From positions 35,130,668 through 35,194,667 of the forward strand of contig NC_092569.1 of the NCBI RefSeq assembly GCF_037975245.1: a stretch of 64,000 nt of DNA, read 5' to 3'. The DNA comes from Apostichopus japonicus (lineage: Eukaryota; Echinodermata; Holothuroidea; Aspidochirotida; Stichopodidae). Shown here piece by piece: positions 23,401-34,754 of the stretch. The notes below the pieces were generated by a model. The model did no database searches, had not been told where the DNA came from, and worked only from the letters and a program-made list of their open reading frames with translations. The translations under genes were made by a program, and so were the position numbers. How positions within the stretch are numbered: the first letter of the stretch is position 1; the number at the start of each line of letters is the position of its first letter.

Positions 23401-26400
23401 TAGGGGTCCACGGGGTTTGCCATGAAAAGGTAGCATGTTGCATTTTTGTCAAATGTTGCATTAAAACGGCCTATCGCGACTATACATTAGGCCAACAATT
23501 GGTTCTCACCATAAAACTATCGTTAGTAGTATCCGTGCATTTTTGTGTAAGGTTTATAAGGGAATGACATCTGAAGGAGTAGTCTTGTGCTTCCTGACTA
23601 AATGTAAGTAAAATATTTGCTTCTTATTATGTGGAAAAAAATCATTAAGAGCAAGCACTTAAAATGAAAGAACCGTACTGACCATTAGTACACCTCCTTT
23701 GTCAGCAACGAAGCAGTTGCATTGGTTGAGAGGGATGCATTGTTCTTGCTGTCTCAGATAATCACCGACACAAACACATTGCTCTGATTTTGTGCGAGAG
23801 GTAGCTGAGATGCAAGTATCAGGGTCGTCACAAGTCCTCTCACAGGTCTCATCGCTAAATATCTCATTGGCTGGACACCATTCAGGGATTGTTTCTAGAG
23901 AACAGGAAAGAAAAAGAAATGAAAATAATAGTAACCTGGTACAGTCACGACAAATATGACATGTGGCATAGAATAGTCTGTCTTCATTACTTAAATACGT
24001 AGTTATCAGAAGGTTAAAGGAATGGAACATACACTCAGAAGCTGCTCGAATAAATGTAGAACATTTTAAATAGGTAGTAGCCGTTCCCTAGTCACATTAA
24101 TGTTAATATTTATTCTGATAACGAGATAAAATACACCATCATTTGTTGTGCAGTTAGTCGGAAACCAGGTAGTCATGGCTTGTTTCTGTTTCCGAGTTCT
24201 CTCGGTGTAAGTATACTGCTTTCTGACAACAATGATAATTAATAACAACATTAAATTTCTTTTCGTTGGTTGTTCTGATCAAACTGGGAGATGAACCTGG
24301 TATAATTGTAAACGTTCTGTTGTACTAACGTTAGGAACGGTTCCTAGTTCAGAGCCACGGTTGGTTTGAGTACGAAGCAGCCTTGTAGTGAGTGCGTAAT
24401 CACACCGTTTGGCTAATGGAGGCATTTTGGAATTCTAGTATGGACACTAATGCAAAATTAAGTGTTTAAACTCGCACTAAAAGCATTTACTTGCACTCAT
24501 ATCATATCATATTGTAATTGCTACGATATGTATTGTAGCGCCGTTGTACTAGCTGATATACTATATGTATACTCGTACTATAAATATTGTAGCAGTTTCT
24601 TCAAAACATATTTGACATGCCAAATTTACTTCCAAAAGATATCTTCGTTTTCAGAATAAACCTTTCATTTTCTGCACGTTTACGTTTGACATTTAATGAA
24701 TGAACACGATTTTTTTTATTTTGTTCTGCTTTATATTTAATAATAATGTAAAAGACACTTACCATCTGATCTTTCGAATGTTCCTAAACTAGATATATAA
24801 TAATCCCCCATTCATCTGAGATACGAAACTCGTCGTATGTTACATGGTAAGTTTCTCCAGCAACGTTCTCAAAGTCCATTCGCAGTTGGTATCGCTTTTG
24901 ATTTGTTAAGACGGCAATTTTCTCATTTCCGATCCAAAAGTCACTCCCTAGAAAGCCAAAGCCATTTCTAAAGTCTTTCCAACTTCTACTAAAATTTACA
25001 GAATCCGATTCTCGTCGCTGTAATACCTTCAAAGAATATCAAAGAAATTAAGCGTTAACTAGGACGTGATTGAATTATTATTATTTGTTCCCTACTGCAA
25101 TGCGATTTGTTTGTCACAGCTATTACACAGAAATACTTATACTTATATTTCTAACTTCAGTTTGTAGTTTGGGCTAGATGTTTGCAGTTCCCTTGGAAGA
25201 AGAACTACACTGTACCTAAGTACAATCTGGTACTTAAATTCAACAATATTAACAATAATTGATTCAAACTTTCGTTTCTATGAAAAAAGCGAGATTCTAT
25301 TTGAAATAATGACTTTGTATTACATCGCTATATATTGCTGCAATCAAACTCTGAAGTAAATTTGTACAAAACTATTTAAAGTTGAAAAGAAGACACCAAG
25401 TAATCAGCCATACCGTCCATCCACCAGTATCAAGATCATTATCACATTAAGCCTCAAACGGTTCCGGATGGCCATCTGGTTTAATAAGGTACACTCCAGA
25501 TGTATTGTGGGTAGAGGAACATGCATTCGATACTTCTTTGCAATCTCTCGGATACGCAGGTTGTTGAAAAACAAAGTATGAAGAACCTGGATGGAAAGTA
25601 AGCAAAGTTATCATTTATTGTGACTGAAAAATCATTTTAGCTAACAAAAAAATCGCCTAAGATGCTTTATCTCAATTTTTTCTTTCCACCCAGGGGTTAA
25701 ATGGGTACATGTGAGGTAACTTGTCATTAGGCGCAATATATAGCTGCAGCTGTCTGGTTGGATTGTCTCTGGGCCAGGATATCATTGAACAGGGATAATA
25801 TAACGTCTGTACAGCTCTTTGAAACCTATCGCTGTTTAAAAGCGCTACATGAACCGAATGTTATTAATATTATTATTTTTACTATAAGACTTTTTAGTTA
25901 ATTGTAAGAGAACTGGTTTTGTTACTAAGCGAATTAAGGCAATACATCAGTTTAAATATCAACTATTACTCAACTACCATATAGTCGAAGATATCACGAC
26001 TAACATCTAATGAGGTAATCATTATTGAATTCTCAGATGTAACTGTTTTGAAGCATTATATGTGATTAGTTTTCAGCCTGCAATGGAAATTCAAAGACCA
26101 AGTAACATGAATTTCTTTTTAACCAAGCTTCCGTAGTTATCAATCATATCCAAGTGAAATCAAAAGACTTACGAAAACAGGCAAATCCCTTTTGTTTAAT
26201 GTACCTGAGAAAATATCGATGTGGGACGTAGGATAAAAAAAGATCGAAAGTATACTACTCAGTGGAAATCAACCTCGAAATAGATATTCGGAAAAAGTAA
26301 CACGATTGAAAAACAAAACGTCAAGAGCGACCATTACAAAGCTAACATTTCCAGCCACTCAAGTTGCCCAACTGAGGTGTTAACGTTTACAATACATAAG

Positions 26401-29400
26401 TGATATAACTTACAGAGGTTACTTCTTATTATAAGATAAATCATATGATATAAATAATACACCTACCTGAAGATCTTCCCTCGGCACTGACGATTATCTG
26501 TGTAATAAAATATATTGACTGAATACATTACAAGATATACAGAGTATTGCAGTCAACGGAAAGTAGGACAGATTAAATCTAATGTTCATCAGTTTGAGAG
26601 AAAGAACTTTTCGCAAACTGGTCCAAAATATGTTAGTTTAAGAATAAAGTCGATTTTTACTTTGGTAAATTCTCTGGATCACCACTTACAATGATGTTTT
26701 TCTTTTGTCTATATTTCATATCGAAAGCACAGGTCAATGATCACTTAGAGAGTACAACTTTCTTCAAGGAAACATTATAGTACTGGCATTTTTCCGGTTT
26801 TACAGCCACTCTGGCCCATGATACGTACGTGAAGAACAAAGGCAATAGCTGGCTGCTTCCCTAAACAGCTGTGTTGCAATTGCCTAATGCAGACATATGT
26901 TCTTTGTTCAAGTTATATTTTGACATTAAAACATTCTTTTGAAAAGTGTCATTTTATTTGTAAGGTAAGTTCATATCCATAGATGTGTATATCTTACTAA
27001 CTAAACAATTGTAGCAGCGCTGCAGAAGCTCAGCTAAGCCTCTATTTGAAATCATATTTCTAGTGTTGTGCCGATATTGCCAATATCGGTCCTGGCCGAT
27101 ATCCGATATTTCAATCTCAATATCGGCCCCATACCGAAACCTACAATTTCTAAACAGACATAATGAATGTCAAATCGCACTTTAAGTCATACTTTAATAC
27201 ATAAAGTATCAGAAATATAATCGCCTATCGTAAAATATTATATTGCACAACTCATAAACAGTAACCACTTGACAATTCCTTTGTGCCTATTCTATAACAT
27301 TAGCCCTAACCTCTTTTTAACTGAATGATCATAGTCCCCATCAAGATGGCAACCGTTTGCTAGCATTTTATTCTTGGAAAAACATAAGTTCATTCTTCCT
27401 GTTACTTCTGTTGAACGATTCGTTACTCTGTTTGACCCACTACGCTAAAAATTTAAGCTGCAAGTCTTATACAAAATGTCGTCACATAGAGCCACGAATT
27501 TCTTAGCAAAATATGACATCGAGTTATGAATAAAACTGACTTCATGAAGAAAAGACATGAGCGTATCCTAGCTAAGAATTTTCACTACTCTTAGTAATTA
27601 ACAGAACCAAAACCACAATAGTTTCTTTATTTTTTTTAACTTCCGTAAAAAGTATATTCTACCATTTGCCGGCTATACTGACAACTAAGCTTAGCCAAAA
27701 TTAGCATTAATCGTTAACCAACCGAAAACAAATTGTGATATACAAACTTGATTCTCAATATACAATCTTTTCAACAGTTATGTTCTAACAAAATGCATCC
27801 ATGATACTCCTTGCAGCTTCTTAAAAGATACACAATTTTTGGAATGATTCAGTAGGGGGTGTCCAGGTGTTATAAATGTTATTCTCAGCTGAGGACTCAG
27901 ATGCACTGTGCAAGTTAGTGTGATAAGCTACTACTGTATTTATATACATAAAGTCACATAGACTTGTAAAATTTACTTCAAAGCGCTACAAAGACTGCTA
28001 AATACGTAGCGTTAGGTAGCCTGACTGGTAGGCTTACAGATTATTATATCATTAGAGCGGTAAATATTTTCAGAACTTGCGCCGTGCTAGTTTGACCAGC
28101 TAGAAAAGTTTCATAAATCACAGCAATAAACATGAAGTGGCTTTGTTGTGGGGAAAGACGAAGCAAATGATCAATATCGATTTGCCGTTATTGGCAATGA
28201 GGCTAAATTCTACCGATACAAATATGCAGCCGATATTGCAAATATCGGCTGATTCCGATATCAGAAACGATTATCGGCGCAACATTAGTTTTAATTGGCA
28301 CTAAAGATCAGTTTATCCATTTTTGTTTGTTTGAAAGATATGTCATAGGCAGGATAACGATGTCAATTCCTTTCCTCCTATCCCTTATTTTTCTTGCCTT
28401 ATGCTCCTTCTTATAGCATACATAGTTCTTTATAATGATGGAAAGCTGAATTTCTTCAAAGTGGAAACACTGTCACGAGCTTACTATGTACAATAGATTG
28501 TTGTACTTATTGCTAGGAATAAACTATGCTTCATTGCAAGACAAAGAACCAACAGCATTGCACTTTGTAGTTTATGTTCATGCAGTGATAGAACGAAAAC
28601 GTAAAAAAAAATATTTATATTCCTCTGATAAACCTGGTAAATGTTGTGGATATCACGTTTGAACTATGCTGACCCAAAATTGCTCACGAAAATTGTTCAC
28701 ATACCATAATATAACGACCTTAAACTTCTTACAATCGACGAAGCACAGCAAAATGATTAAGAGCAGAAATCGGAATTGGCTCCAACAATATAAGTCATTC
28801 TCACACGTATTACACACACACAAACTGTGAAAAGGGTCAAATTGGAAATCTGTTGTCCTTTTACAGAGAATAACATCGAACTAGATTGGACTTGATCAAG
28901 TCTCCCACTGGCGGAATTATATCCCACAATGACGGGAAGTTAAGATGGAAGACATTTGGCTACTCACATCAAAACGCATGCTGGTCATGCATACTGAAAT
29001 ATTGCGAAACAAATAACATGATCATTGCATTTGATTGTGGCCCATATTTCATTATAAGTGAAATCTTTACAGAAGCCCCTGTTTTGAACCCTCACATGAC
29101 GACAAAAATATTCTTCCTGTACATGTTTGGTTCACCGCCATTCAAACTCTTATCTACCATGCAAAATGTAAAACAACCTTAGTAACGCTACCTCGACAAA
29201 TCTACGTGGTACAGTAAGAAGAATCGACGTTTAGCATTAAAATTGTATCTTTTATAACATGATAATCCTGATGATGATAAAAATTGCAAGAAATAAAGAA
29301 TGTCAACAGAAAGGACAAAATAAAAAGAGGAAGTTAAGGAAGACACGAGGAATTTAATCTTCTTTTCTTTCAGACCAAGTCATTCATGACCAAAATTCCA

Positions 29401-32400
29401 TAACGTGATATTGCTCTGCCATAGTGGATAAGATTTGAACATATACTCGGCTTTAAATTTGTAAAAGTATGAAAGATCGGAAGCAGCTTAAACAAACACA
29501 TGTATTTGTGTTTGTTAATTCCAAATAGTAATGACATAGACATGTTAGAACAGCCGAGCATATGACAGTTCACATTTTATGAATTGACGATGTTATCTGT
29601 CAAGACAAAAACATATTGTAGAGCATCCCCAGTAGTGAATTTATACAATTCTCTAAATAAACCAGAGAACAATCTTTAGATCAATATGAATAATAGAAGA
29701 ATATGGCTCTGGATACAGAAAATAGTATCACACTACCTAAAGTCATGAAAAAAATTAAAATCTACATTTTATACTTTGCTGTTGCCAACAGAGTAAAGTG
29801 CACGGTATAATACTATCTCCACAAAAAGATTGATGCGGTCAAGGCGATTTGTTTGGGATATAGCCAAAGTTTTGTTGTCGTCGATAATGTTATTCAGGAA
29901 GCACAGACGGTGTTCGACGTCATTGTTTTATCTGTATGAAAAATTGTGTTTATTAACCAAACGCTGAGTATGTTTGTTCCTTTGAATACAGTGCTCGTTC
30001 GAACGATAACCACAAATTATGATATAAAGGAATTTAATTAGATATCCTTCAACATATAAAGCGAATTATTACCATACAGTGAGTAATGATAAATGTTATG
30101 ATTATAATACTTTCTAGTTTTTGCAACGTGTTAGAAAAAGAGACCTTTAAATACAGTGTAATGTATTTTATGTTGTTTAATTTCTAAAAGTCTATCATCG
30201 ATGGTTTTGTTAAGTATAGGGAGAGTTTCCTTTGTATACTGAATTATATTACATGTTACGAAACGTTACGTTTTGTACTTCACCGAATAGCCACATCAGA
30301 AAGGGAGGGTGTAAGTCCACTGATTGAGGGCAGCGAAGAGCGAGAGTATGGGTGGGGAGCGGTGACTACTTCCATCGCATACATATTATAGATTGAGTAC
30401 ATTTTCAGTGGTCCTATTATAAGTAGTCTGGTCATTAAGTATGAAAGACGACATGCATGAGAATATCTTCGCGTTGGTTTTACATTTAATTACTGTATTC
30501 AAATTGAGACTATTAAACGTTACAAGAACGTTTACATTATCGTCACGACTTAAATGAACACATTGTGTGGAAATCAAAATAAACTACGGTATTTGTGGTT
30601 AGAGAATATAACTTAAAGGATCTGAATGATTATCTGTCTTTCTCGTAGTAGTCTTTTTCCAGGTAATACGTTAACACATAATACACTATTTCGCACAGTT
30701 TTAGTTAATATACGCAGTAGATATTTAGTTCTTTGCATGGTGAACTAGCCTTAAATATTCCAATATTTGACAGAAAACATCACTTTGGATTGTCATTAGA
30801 ATGTTGGTGAACTGGATTGTGTCAAAAGTTTTTTTTTTTTTTAATAAAAATGAAATGTAATTTAATTTTGGTGAGAATTTTCTCACTCCAATTATGTTGT
30901 ATTCCTATTTCTCTGTTTTTTTTACTGTTATAGATTATGTCTTAGTAAATAAAGAAAAAAAGACAAACAAAAACAACAAAGCTATAAATTGAAAAGTATT
31001 ATTATTTAAAAGACAATCAACTAGAAGAAGAATCATTTTATTTTTTAAAAAGTATAGAAACGTTCTCTGCATCTACACTGAGTTATTCCGCTAGTAATAT
31101 TAGCCGTTAGTGTTTTTCGTATGATCGGGTGAAATTTTAGATTTGCCTGGCGCACTATGTCCAGAATACAGCTTAAATTTGATGCTATAATGTAACATAA
31201 CTGATTAAATGGGAAAAAATACAACTCCTCCGTGCAATTGTCTGTATATGATAAGGCATTTATGCAGCTTTTTTGTTTGTCTTATTTTTTTGTCTGGATT
31301 GATTACACAAAGACTAACGAAACATCTAACTACGATTTTATTTTGAGTATGATTTTATAACGTCCATTCCATTGGAAAGAGACTTTCAATCGTTTCAATC
31401 TTCCAATTTATTCAAATTACAGATCGTCTAATAACAGTATCAATTTTAAACAATGTTCTTACAATAATATTAGTTGTAATTATTATCACTAAATCGTTAA
31501 CGTCGTTGCACATCTTATTATAATAGCGCGACACGTTAATTAGGAATACAGAGTTAATCAAGTCGCACACATTCGACAAATAATGCGATACTTTATAGAT
31601 GTTTCATTTTAACTCACAAGAATCAAAACTAAAGTAAAAACAGCTTAATGTTCATAAAAGTACGTTAAAAGAAAAGGTATGTTACTTTTTCGTAAATTAA
31701 TTTATTGAATGCCATATGAGCATATTTGGGGATGTGCACATTTTCTGTCACTGTTTTAGTCAGCTAACGATGTATAAAAATATCTCAATTAAAGTTTCCC
31801 ATTCAGAATCAAAATCTTATTTTTTTTCCTTGTAATTTCCATCTTATTTTGGCATTGTAATACGACATTAAGTCTGATTCGCTATCATGGAGTTACCTTT
31901 GGTCAAGTTATATTACTTCTCGAAATAATCATTAAGGAAATCAGCCTCATTTAACTGTCACTTTAAAAAAAAACTTCGACAGAGTTTTTCTTTACAAACC
32001 TTATCATTTCAAATAAAATAAAGGAACATGTCTTACATTTGTTCTGCTCTAATATCCTTCATATTTAAAATAACGGAATATTGGGATTATATTTCTTTGG
32101 AATCTCTTACAATATATAGCGTAACTGAATAAAATGAGAAACACAAAAAGAGAAAAAATTAGAAGCTAGCCACTTAAACCGCCGGAGACATTTTCATGAT
32201 AGCATATCATACCATGCTTTAATGTAAGCAATTTAAAACCAGAACGTACTGCCTGAAAAATAACATTTGTTATTTTTTCTGGCTTTGTAGAAGTATTTTA
32301 TCTTTGATAATTCGTTCTGCGATAAATCCGTCTAACCTAAGTTTTCTATTTTCAGCATTAATTTAAGTTTCCATAAATTAGTTTTAAATTAGATTGACGT

Positions 32401-33931
32401 GTACCCCAGTTGGATTTATTGTTATTGAACTTTGTTTCCTTGAATAATATGATATTTTCAAAATACATTTCAAAGTACCTTTATTTTTGTTGAAGACTGT
32501 TTTTTCAAACTTTGGCACACATATAACGATATCTATTAAAGAGATCTCTATGAGCATGTAAAGGGAGTAAATATTTAGGTGCTCTTTAGAAATTTATATG
32601 TGAAACTTTCGTGTTTGGAGGATAGTTCAAACAATATAATCAAACGTACAACTGAGCATTTCTTCTAATTTGATTAAACCTGAACAACAGTTTAAAGTTA
32701 TAGATTTCTAATTTAAAGGATGTACCTTGTCATTATAGTATTGTTCACTGTAGTTACCCAATTAAGCATCTTTGTGATTGGATTATCACATAGAAATTGT
32801 TTTGTTTTAGATTAGTTAACGCATATGTTGCGTTAATGTATTCATCAGGATAACTCGGACAAAGACGAGCAATAAAATGTCTGTTCGGAAATCATATCAA
32901 AATAACAGAGCTGACAAAGGAAGTTGCCTTTACGCAGATGAAAACCAAATTATTCGTATGTAGTTTATATCGAAAAATAAAAGCAAGGCATTATAACAAA
33001 TATAAGGAAAACATTGAAAACATTTAACTCTACAAAGCTTATCGAATATCGCTCTGTTTCAAAAGGGAATCTCATGATTGGATTTTTAACAAGAAGAACT
33101 TTTTTTTTAAAGTTATTGTATATTGTTTTAATAATCGCTGAAATAAATTAATTTCTTGTTTTTAGTTATCGAACTCGTAGCCAATATTATGGAGTATACA
33201 TTTATGAGCTAGAATGATTTACATTTGAATTTAAGCTCACTAATTTTTTAATATGAATTGAGTGTTGTAACGTGATGGTATGGATCTGTGAAAGGTAGGG
33301 TTGGCCATTGAAGGGAAACCTTGTGAACAGATGTGCTGTAAAGGATATGTTGGGAACGATATACTCATAAGTTTGAAAAAAGGATTACTTTTTCCTGGCC
33401 TTATCACGAAACTTTATTGACTTTGAAAAATTGGTGTGTAACGAAAACACGTTTGAGATGTATGATTGAGCTTTTCTTCAAAGTATTTTACATGTGAGCA
33501 AATTTTAAAGAATACTGTATATAAGCAAAGAAGAATCGATTAGAGCTAATCTTTTGTTTTTATTCCAATATATGTGGTTAAATTAAAAGACGTTTCGTCA
33601 TTTTTATCGACACACTGCTGTCTTTTCGCGAAGTTAAAATTTCTGAGTATTTCTAGTTGAAGGCCTTCTAACTGTAGTTTATCTTGATCTTTTATCGATA
33701 TTTTCCTATTATTTCGAAGACGCTAACTCTTCACTTTGTCATATAATTTAATATTAACAGAGTTAGCTCAACAACACATTGATGCGACTTATGTTATGTT
33801 TTTCGAAACAGAAAATAATTCAATGGAGTAAAATATAAAATATATTAAACAATAGAAAGACTTACCATTTCTGTTCCAAACGAGTTCCAAATCGTCAAAA
33901 CAGTCAAACAAACTTTGAAACAATTCTCCAT
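20077..33931 (-). CDS. Gene A: secreted fibrinogen-related protein (TIL-EGF-FReD), two lesions in exons 3-4
   Basis: Eight coding exons with GT-AG borders: 33,866-33,931; 26,467-26,497; 25,414-25,586; 24,763-25,026; 23,683-23,894; 22,558-22,863; 22,033-22,294; 20,077-20,435. Order of parts: signal peptide, half FReD, TIL module, one EGF module, complete FReD. Compared with gene B, exon 3 has TAA for TAC (codon 79) and exon 4 has lost one C, which would truncate the full-length product. All other exons are open. Joining exon 2 directly to exon 5 keeps the frame (both junctions are phase 1) and gives a 411-residue TIL-EGF-FReD protein. It is either a decaying copy or a gene that lives by skipping exons 3-4. 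Family role (inferred): extracellular carbohydrate or pathogen recognition, or adhesion. Confidence 0.75.
22033..22294 (-). CDS. Gene A exon 7: FReD middle part
   Basis: 262 nt with GT-AG borders. Encodes VFQRRSSAYVDFYRGWSD, YKNGFGNKN, HWLGNKYIHSMTNQK, YQLRIDLRD and NEADKYRLSVG. This is the B-subdomain of a fibrinogen-like domain (W..Y..GFG, WLG...IH.LT). Ends in phase 1. Confidence 0.85.
22558..22863 (-). CDS. Gene A exon 6: EGF module plus start of C-terminal FReD
   Basis: 306 nt, phase 0 at both ends. The first 56 codons form an EGF-like module (CTRKSTC, KCGSHATC, GVRKCYCN, QGDGVTC). The rest starts the fibrinogen-like domain (LPKDCHELYVSG, DGVYTIYPDG, GGGWT). Many residues differ from the gene B counterpart (for example NNRLVDESYKC against NNQIIQASYQC), more than in exons 3-4. 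Confidence 0.85.
22900..23640. repeat. Duplicated block inside gene A intron 5
   Basis: Two diverged copies of a roughly 370-bp block lie head to tail. Each contains (minus strand) 'tttagtc.ggaa.cac', an 'aggcctaat..atagtcgc' motif, 'gccgtt', 'gcaa.attt' and 'ctacatcggagttggcttca'. Gene B keeps only a fused single copy in its TIL-EGF intron (52,732-53,162) and the second type in its EGF-EGF introns. Confidence 0.55.
23683..23894 (-). CDS. Gene A exon 5: TIL cysteine-rich module
   Basis: Acceptor 'gttctctag', donor GTCAGT, 212 nt. Encodes ETIPEWCPANEIFSDETC, CDDPDTC, EQCVCVGDYLRQQEQC, LNQCNCFVADKGGVLM. The CPANE opening and cysteine spacing match TIL (trypsin-inhibitor-like) modules, which elsewhere are protease inhibitors or spacers in large secreted proteins. 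The tail resembles the TILa extension of VWD-type proteins. Open and intact. Confidence 0.85.
24763..25026 (-). pseudogene. Gene A exon 4: FReD middle part, with 1-nt deletion
   Basis: Encodes VLQRRESDSVNFSRSW, FRNGFG, FWIGNEKI, LTNQKRYQLRMDF and DEFRISDEWG, then goes out of frame. The C-run at 24,805-24,809 has five C; gene B has six (54,258-54,263). The exon is 264 nt here and 265 nt in B. Splice sites are intact. Confidence 0.8.
25414..25586 (-). pseudogene. Gene A exon 3: start of N-terminal FReD, with nonsense codon
   Basis: Encodes PRDCKEVSNACSS, SGVYLIKPDG, PEPFEA and then TAA at 25,447-25,449 where gene B has TAC (Tyr), followed by C and DTGGWT. This is the usual opening of a fibrinogen-like domain (Cys, GVY.I.P.G, C..D..GGWT). 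Splice sites are intact. The reading frame stops here unless the exon is skipped. Confidence 0.8.
25685..25885 (+). mobile_element. SINE or LINE-tail insertion in gene A intron 2
   Basis: Contains 'ccacccaggggttaaatggg' followed later by 'aaaagcgctacatgaaccg' and a (TTA)n/(TTAT)n tail. This is a common pattern of short non-LTR elements in marine invertebrates. The same insertion is at 55,120-55,325 in gene B, so it is older than the gene duplication. Confidence 0.55.
26467..26497 (-). CDS. Gene A exon 2: 31-nt microexon
   Basis: Bounded by 'ttacacag' and GTAGGT. It encodes IIVSAEGRSS plus the first base of a Gly or Glu codon, closing the signal peptide. Identical in length to the gene B microexon at 55,892-55,922. 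It ends in phase 1, so it can splice to exon 3 or, skipping two exons, to exon 5. Confidence 0.75.
26498..33865. other. Intron 1 of gene A
   Basis: A 7.4-kb intron made of unit-junction DNA: the TIR element at 27,061-28,288 and a long stretch collinear with 960-5,827 and 57,590-62,290. No further exon was recognised in it. Confidence 0.55.
27061..28288. mobile_element. Inverted-repeat element with CCGATATTGG-type ends
   Basis: The left end reads TAGTGTTGTGCCGATATTG and the reverse strand of the right end reads CTAATGTTGCGCCGATAAT. Both ends are followed by further 'ccgatat' / 'atatcgg' palindromes. Such ends resemble those of some hAT elements, but no 8-bp target duplication could be seen. 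No transposase frame is present. The unit 2/3 junction keeps only the left end (56,624-56,740). Confidence 0.5.
33866..33931 (-). CDS. Gene A exon 1: signal peptide
   Basis: ATG plus 21 codons (MENCFKVCLTVLTIWNSFGT...) ending at a GTAAG donor in phase 0. The hydrophobic stretch continues into exon 2 (IIVSAEG), where signal cleavage would be expected. The only in-frame ATG common to the three copies was chosen as the start. Intron 1 is about 7.4 kb. Confidence 0.8.
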
Positions 33932-34754
33932 GATTTCGAGTTTGTATAAATGACATGCAAAAATATATTCGATGAAGTGCAAGATGGCAAATGACACAGG
34001 GTCTCTATTTAGGGGTTACCAACACCCTATTGAAATGACCGTAGTAGTATGGATGTCCATTAATGCCATCATTTTATTTGAAATATGATTTGGTGAACAG
34101 CTTATACAAATGTGCTGCACATCTATAGTATGGCTTGTGTGTAAAGAAGACTATTCGACATGCGCAATCCAATTTAGTATTATTTACAGCTATATATATC
34201 TTGAACTTTCAGTCAATAGTCCAATAGGCTTCATTTGCATAATGTTAGATTGTCCTTGTTCCGATAAATACAGCATACCACCTACTGTATGCTTATTGAC
34301 TATCGTGCCTCTAGTTCCAACGACAGCAACGGTTTTTCAATTCAATCAATGTAAATGTATTTGGTTTTAAACGAATATTAATTACAATGATCACTTTTAA
34401 TCTACAATACATTTAGTGTGGTTTATGTTAAAGTTATGTAGTTGTGTGCCAAACGACGTCAATGCTAGTAGGAATGTTGATTTACTTGTTCTGGTTAAGC
34501 TGCTTTTACCGATATTTTAAGAAACATGTATGAGTAATTATTTTAGCTAAGTTACTTCGCTTTTGGTTGGAAGGCAAAATTAAAGCAGTATCGAAAGGAC
34601 AGGAAGTGATACTACTAATCAGCACTATATAACATGCATGAACTAGTACAATACATCTTATGTACCGTAAAATTTACGGTATGATCCATTCTACACTATC
34701 AATATGTATGTACAAATATCTAATTAGCACAGTTTGGAACATTCGAAGTTGGTC

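Larger units (their letters stand above)
690..27923. repeat. Segmental tandem duplication, unit 1
   Basis: This stretch is collinear with 27,924-57,353 and, for its first part, with 57,354-64,000. Anchors seen by eye: the block after 'taagctac' at 690, 27,924 and (as 'taagccac') 57,354; gene exon 1 at 5,828, 33,866 and 62,291; and the last gene exon at 20,077 and 45,156. Unit-specific differences are the hAT elements at 6,417 and 17,435, the LINE at about 13,955, and the absence of about 340 bp near 3,611-3,623 that units 2 and 3 keep. Boundaries inside a tandem array are arbitrary; I set them at a shared landmark. Confidence 0.85.

Noticed and set aside
33955-33970. 'aatatatt' upstream of exon 1 as TATA box (also about 5,930 and 62,390)
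   Set aside because: It is only about 31-38 bases before the ATG, leaving almost no 5' UTR, and the surroundings are AT-rich, so chance occurrence is likely.
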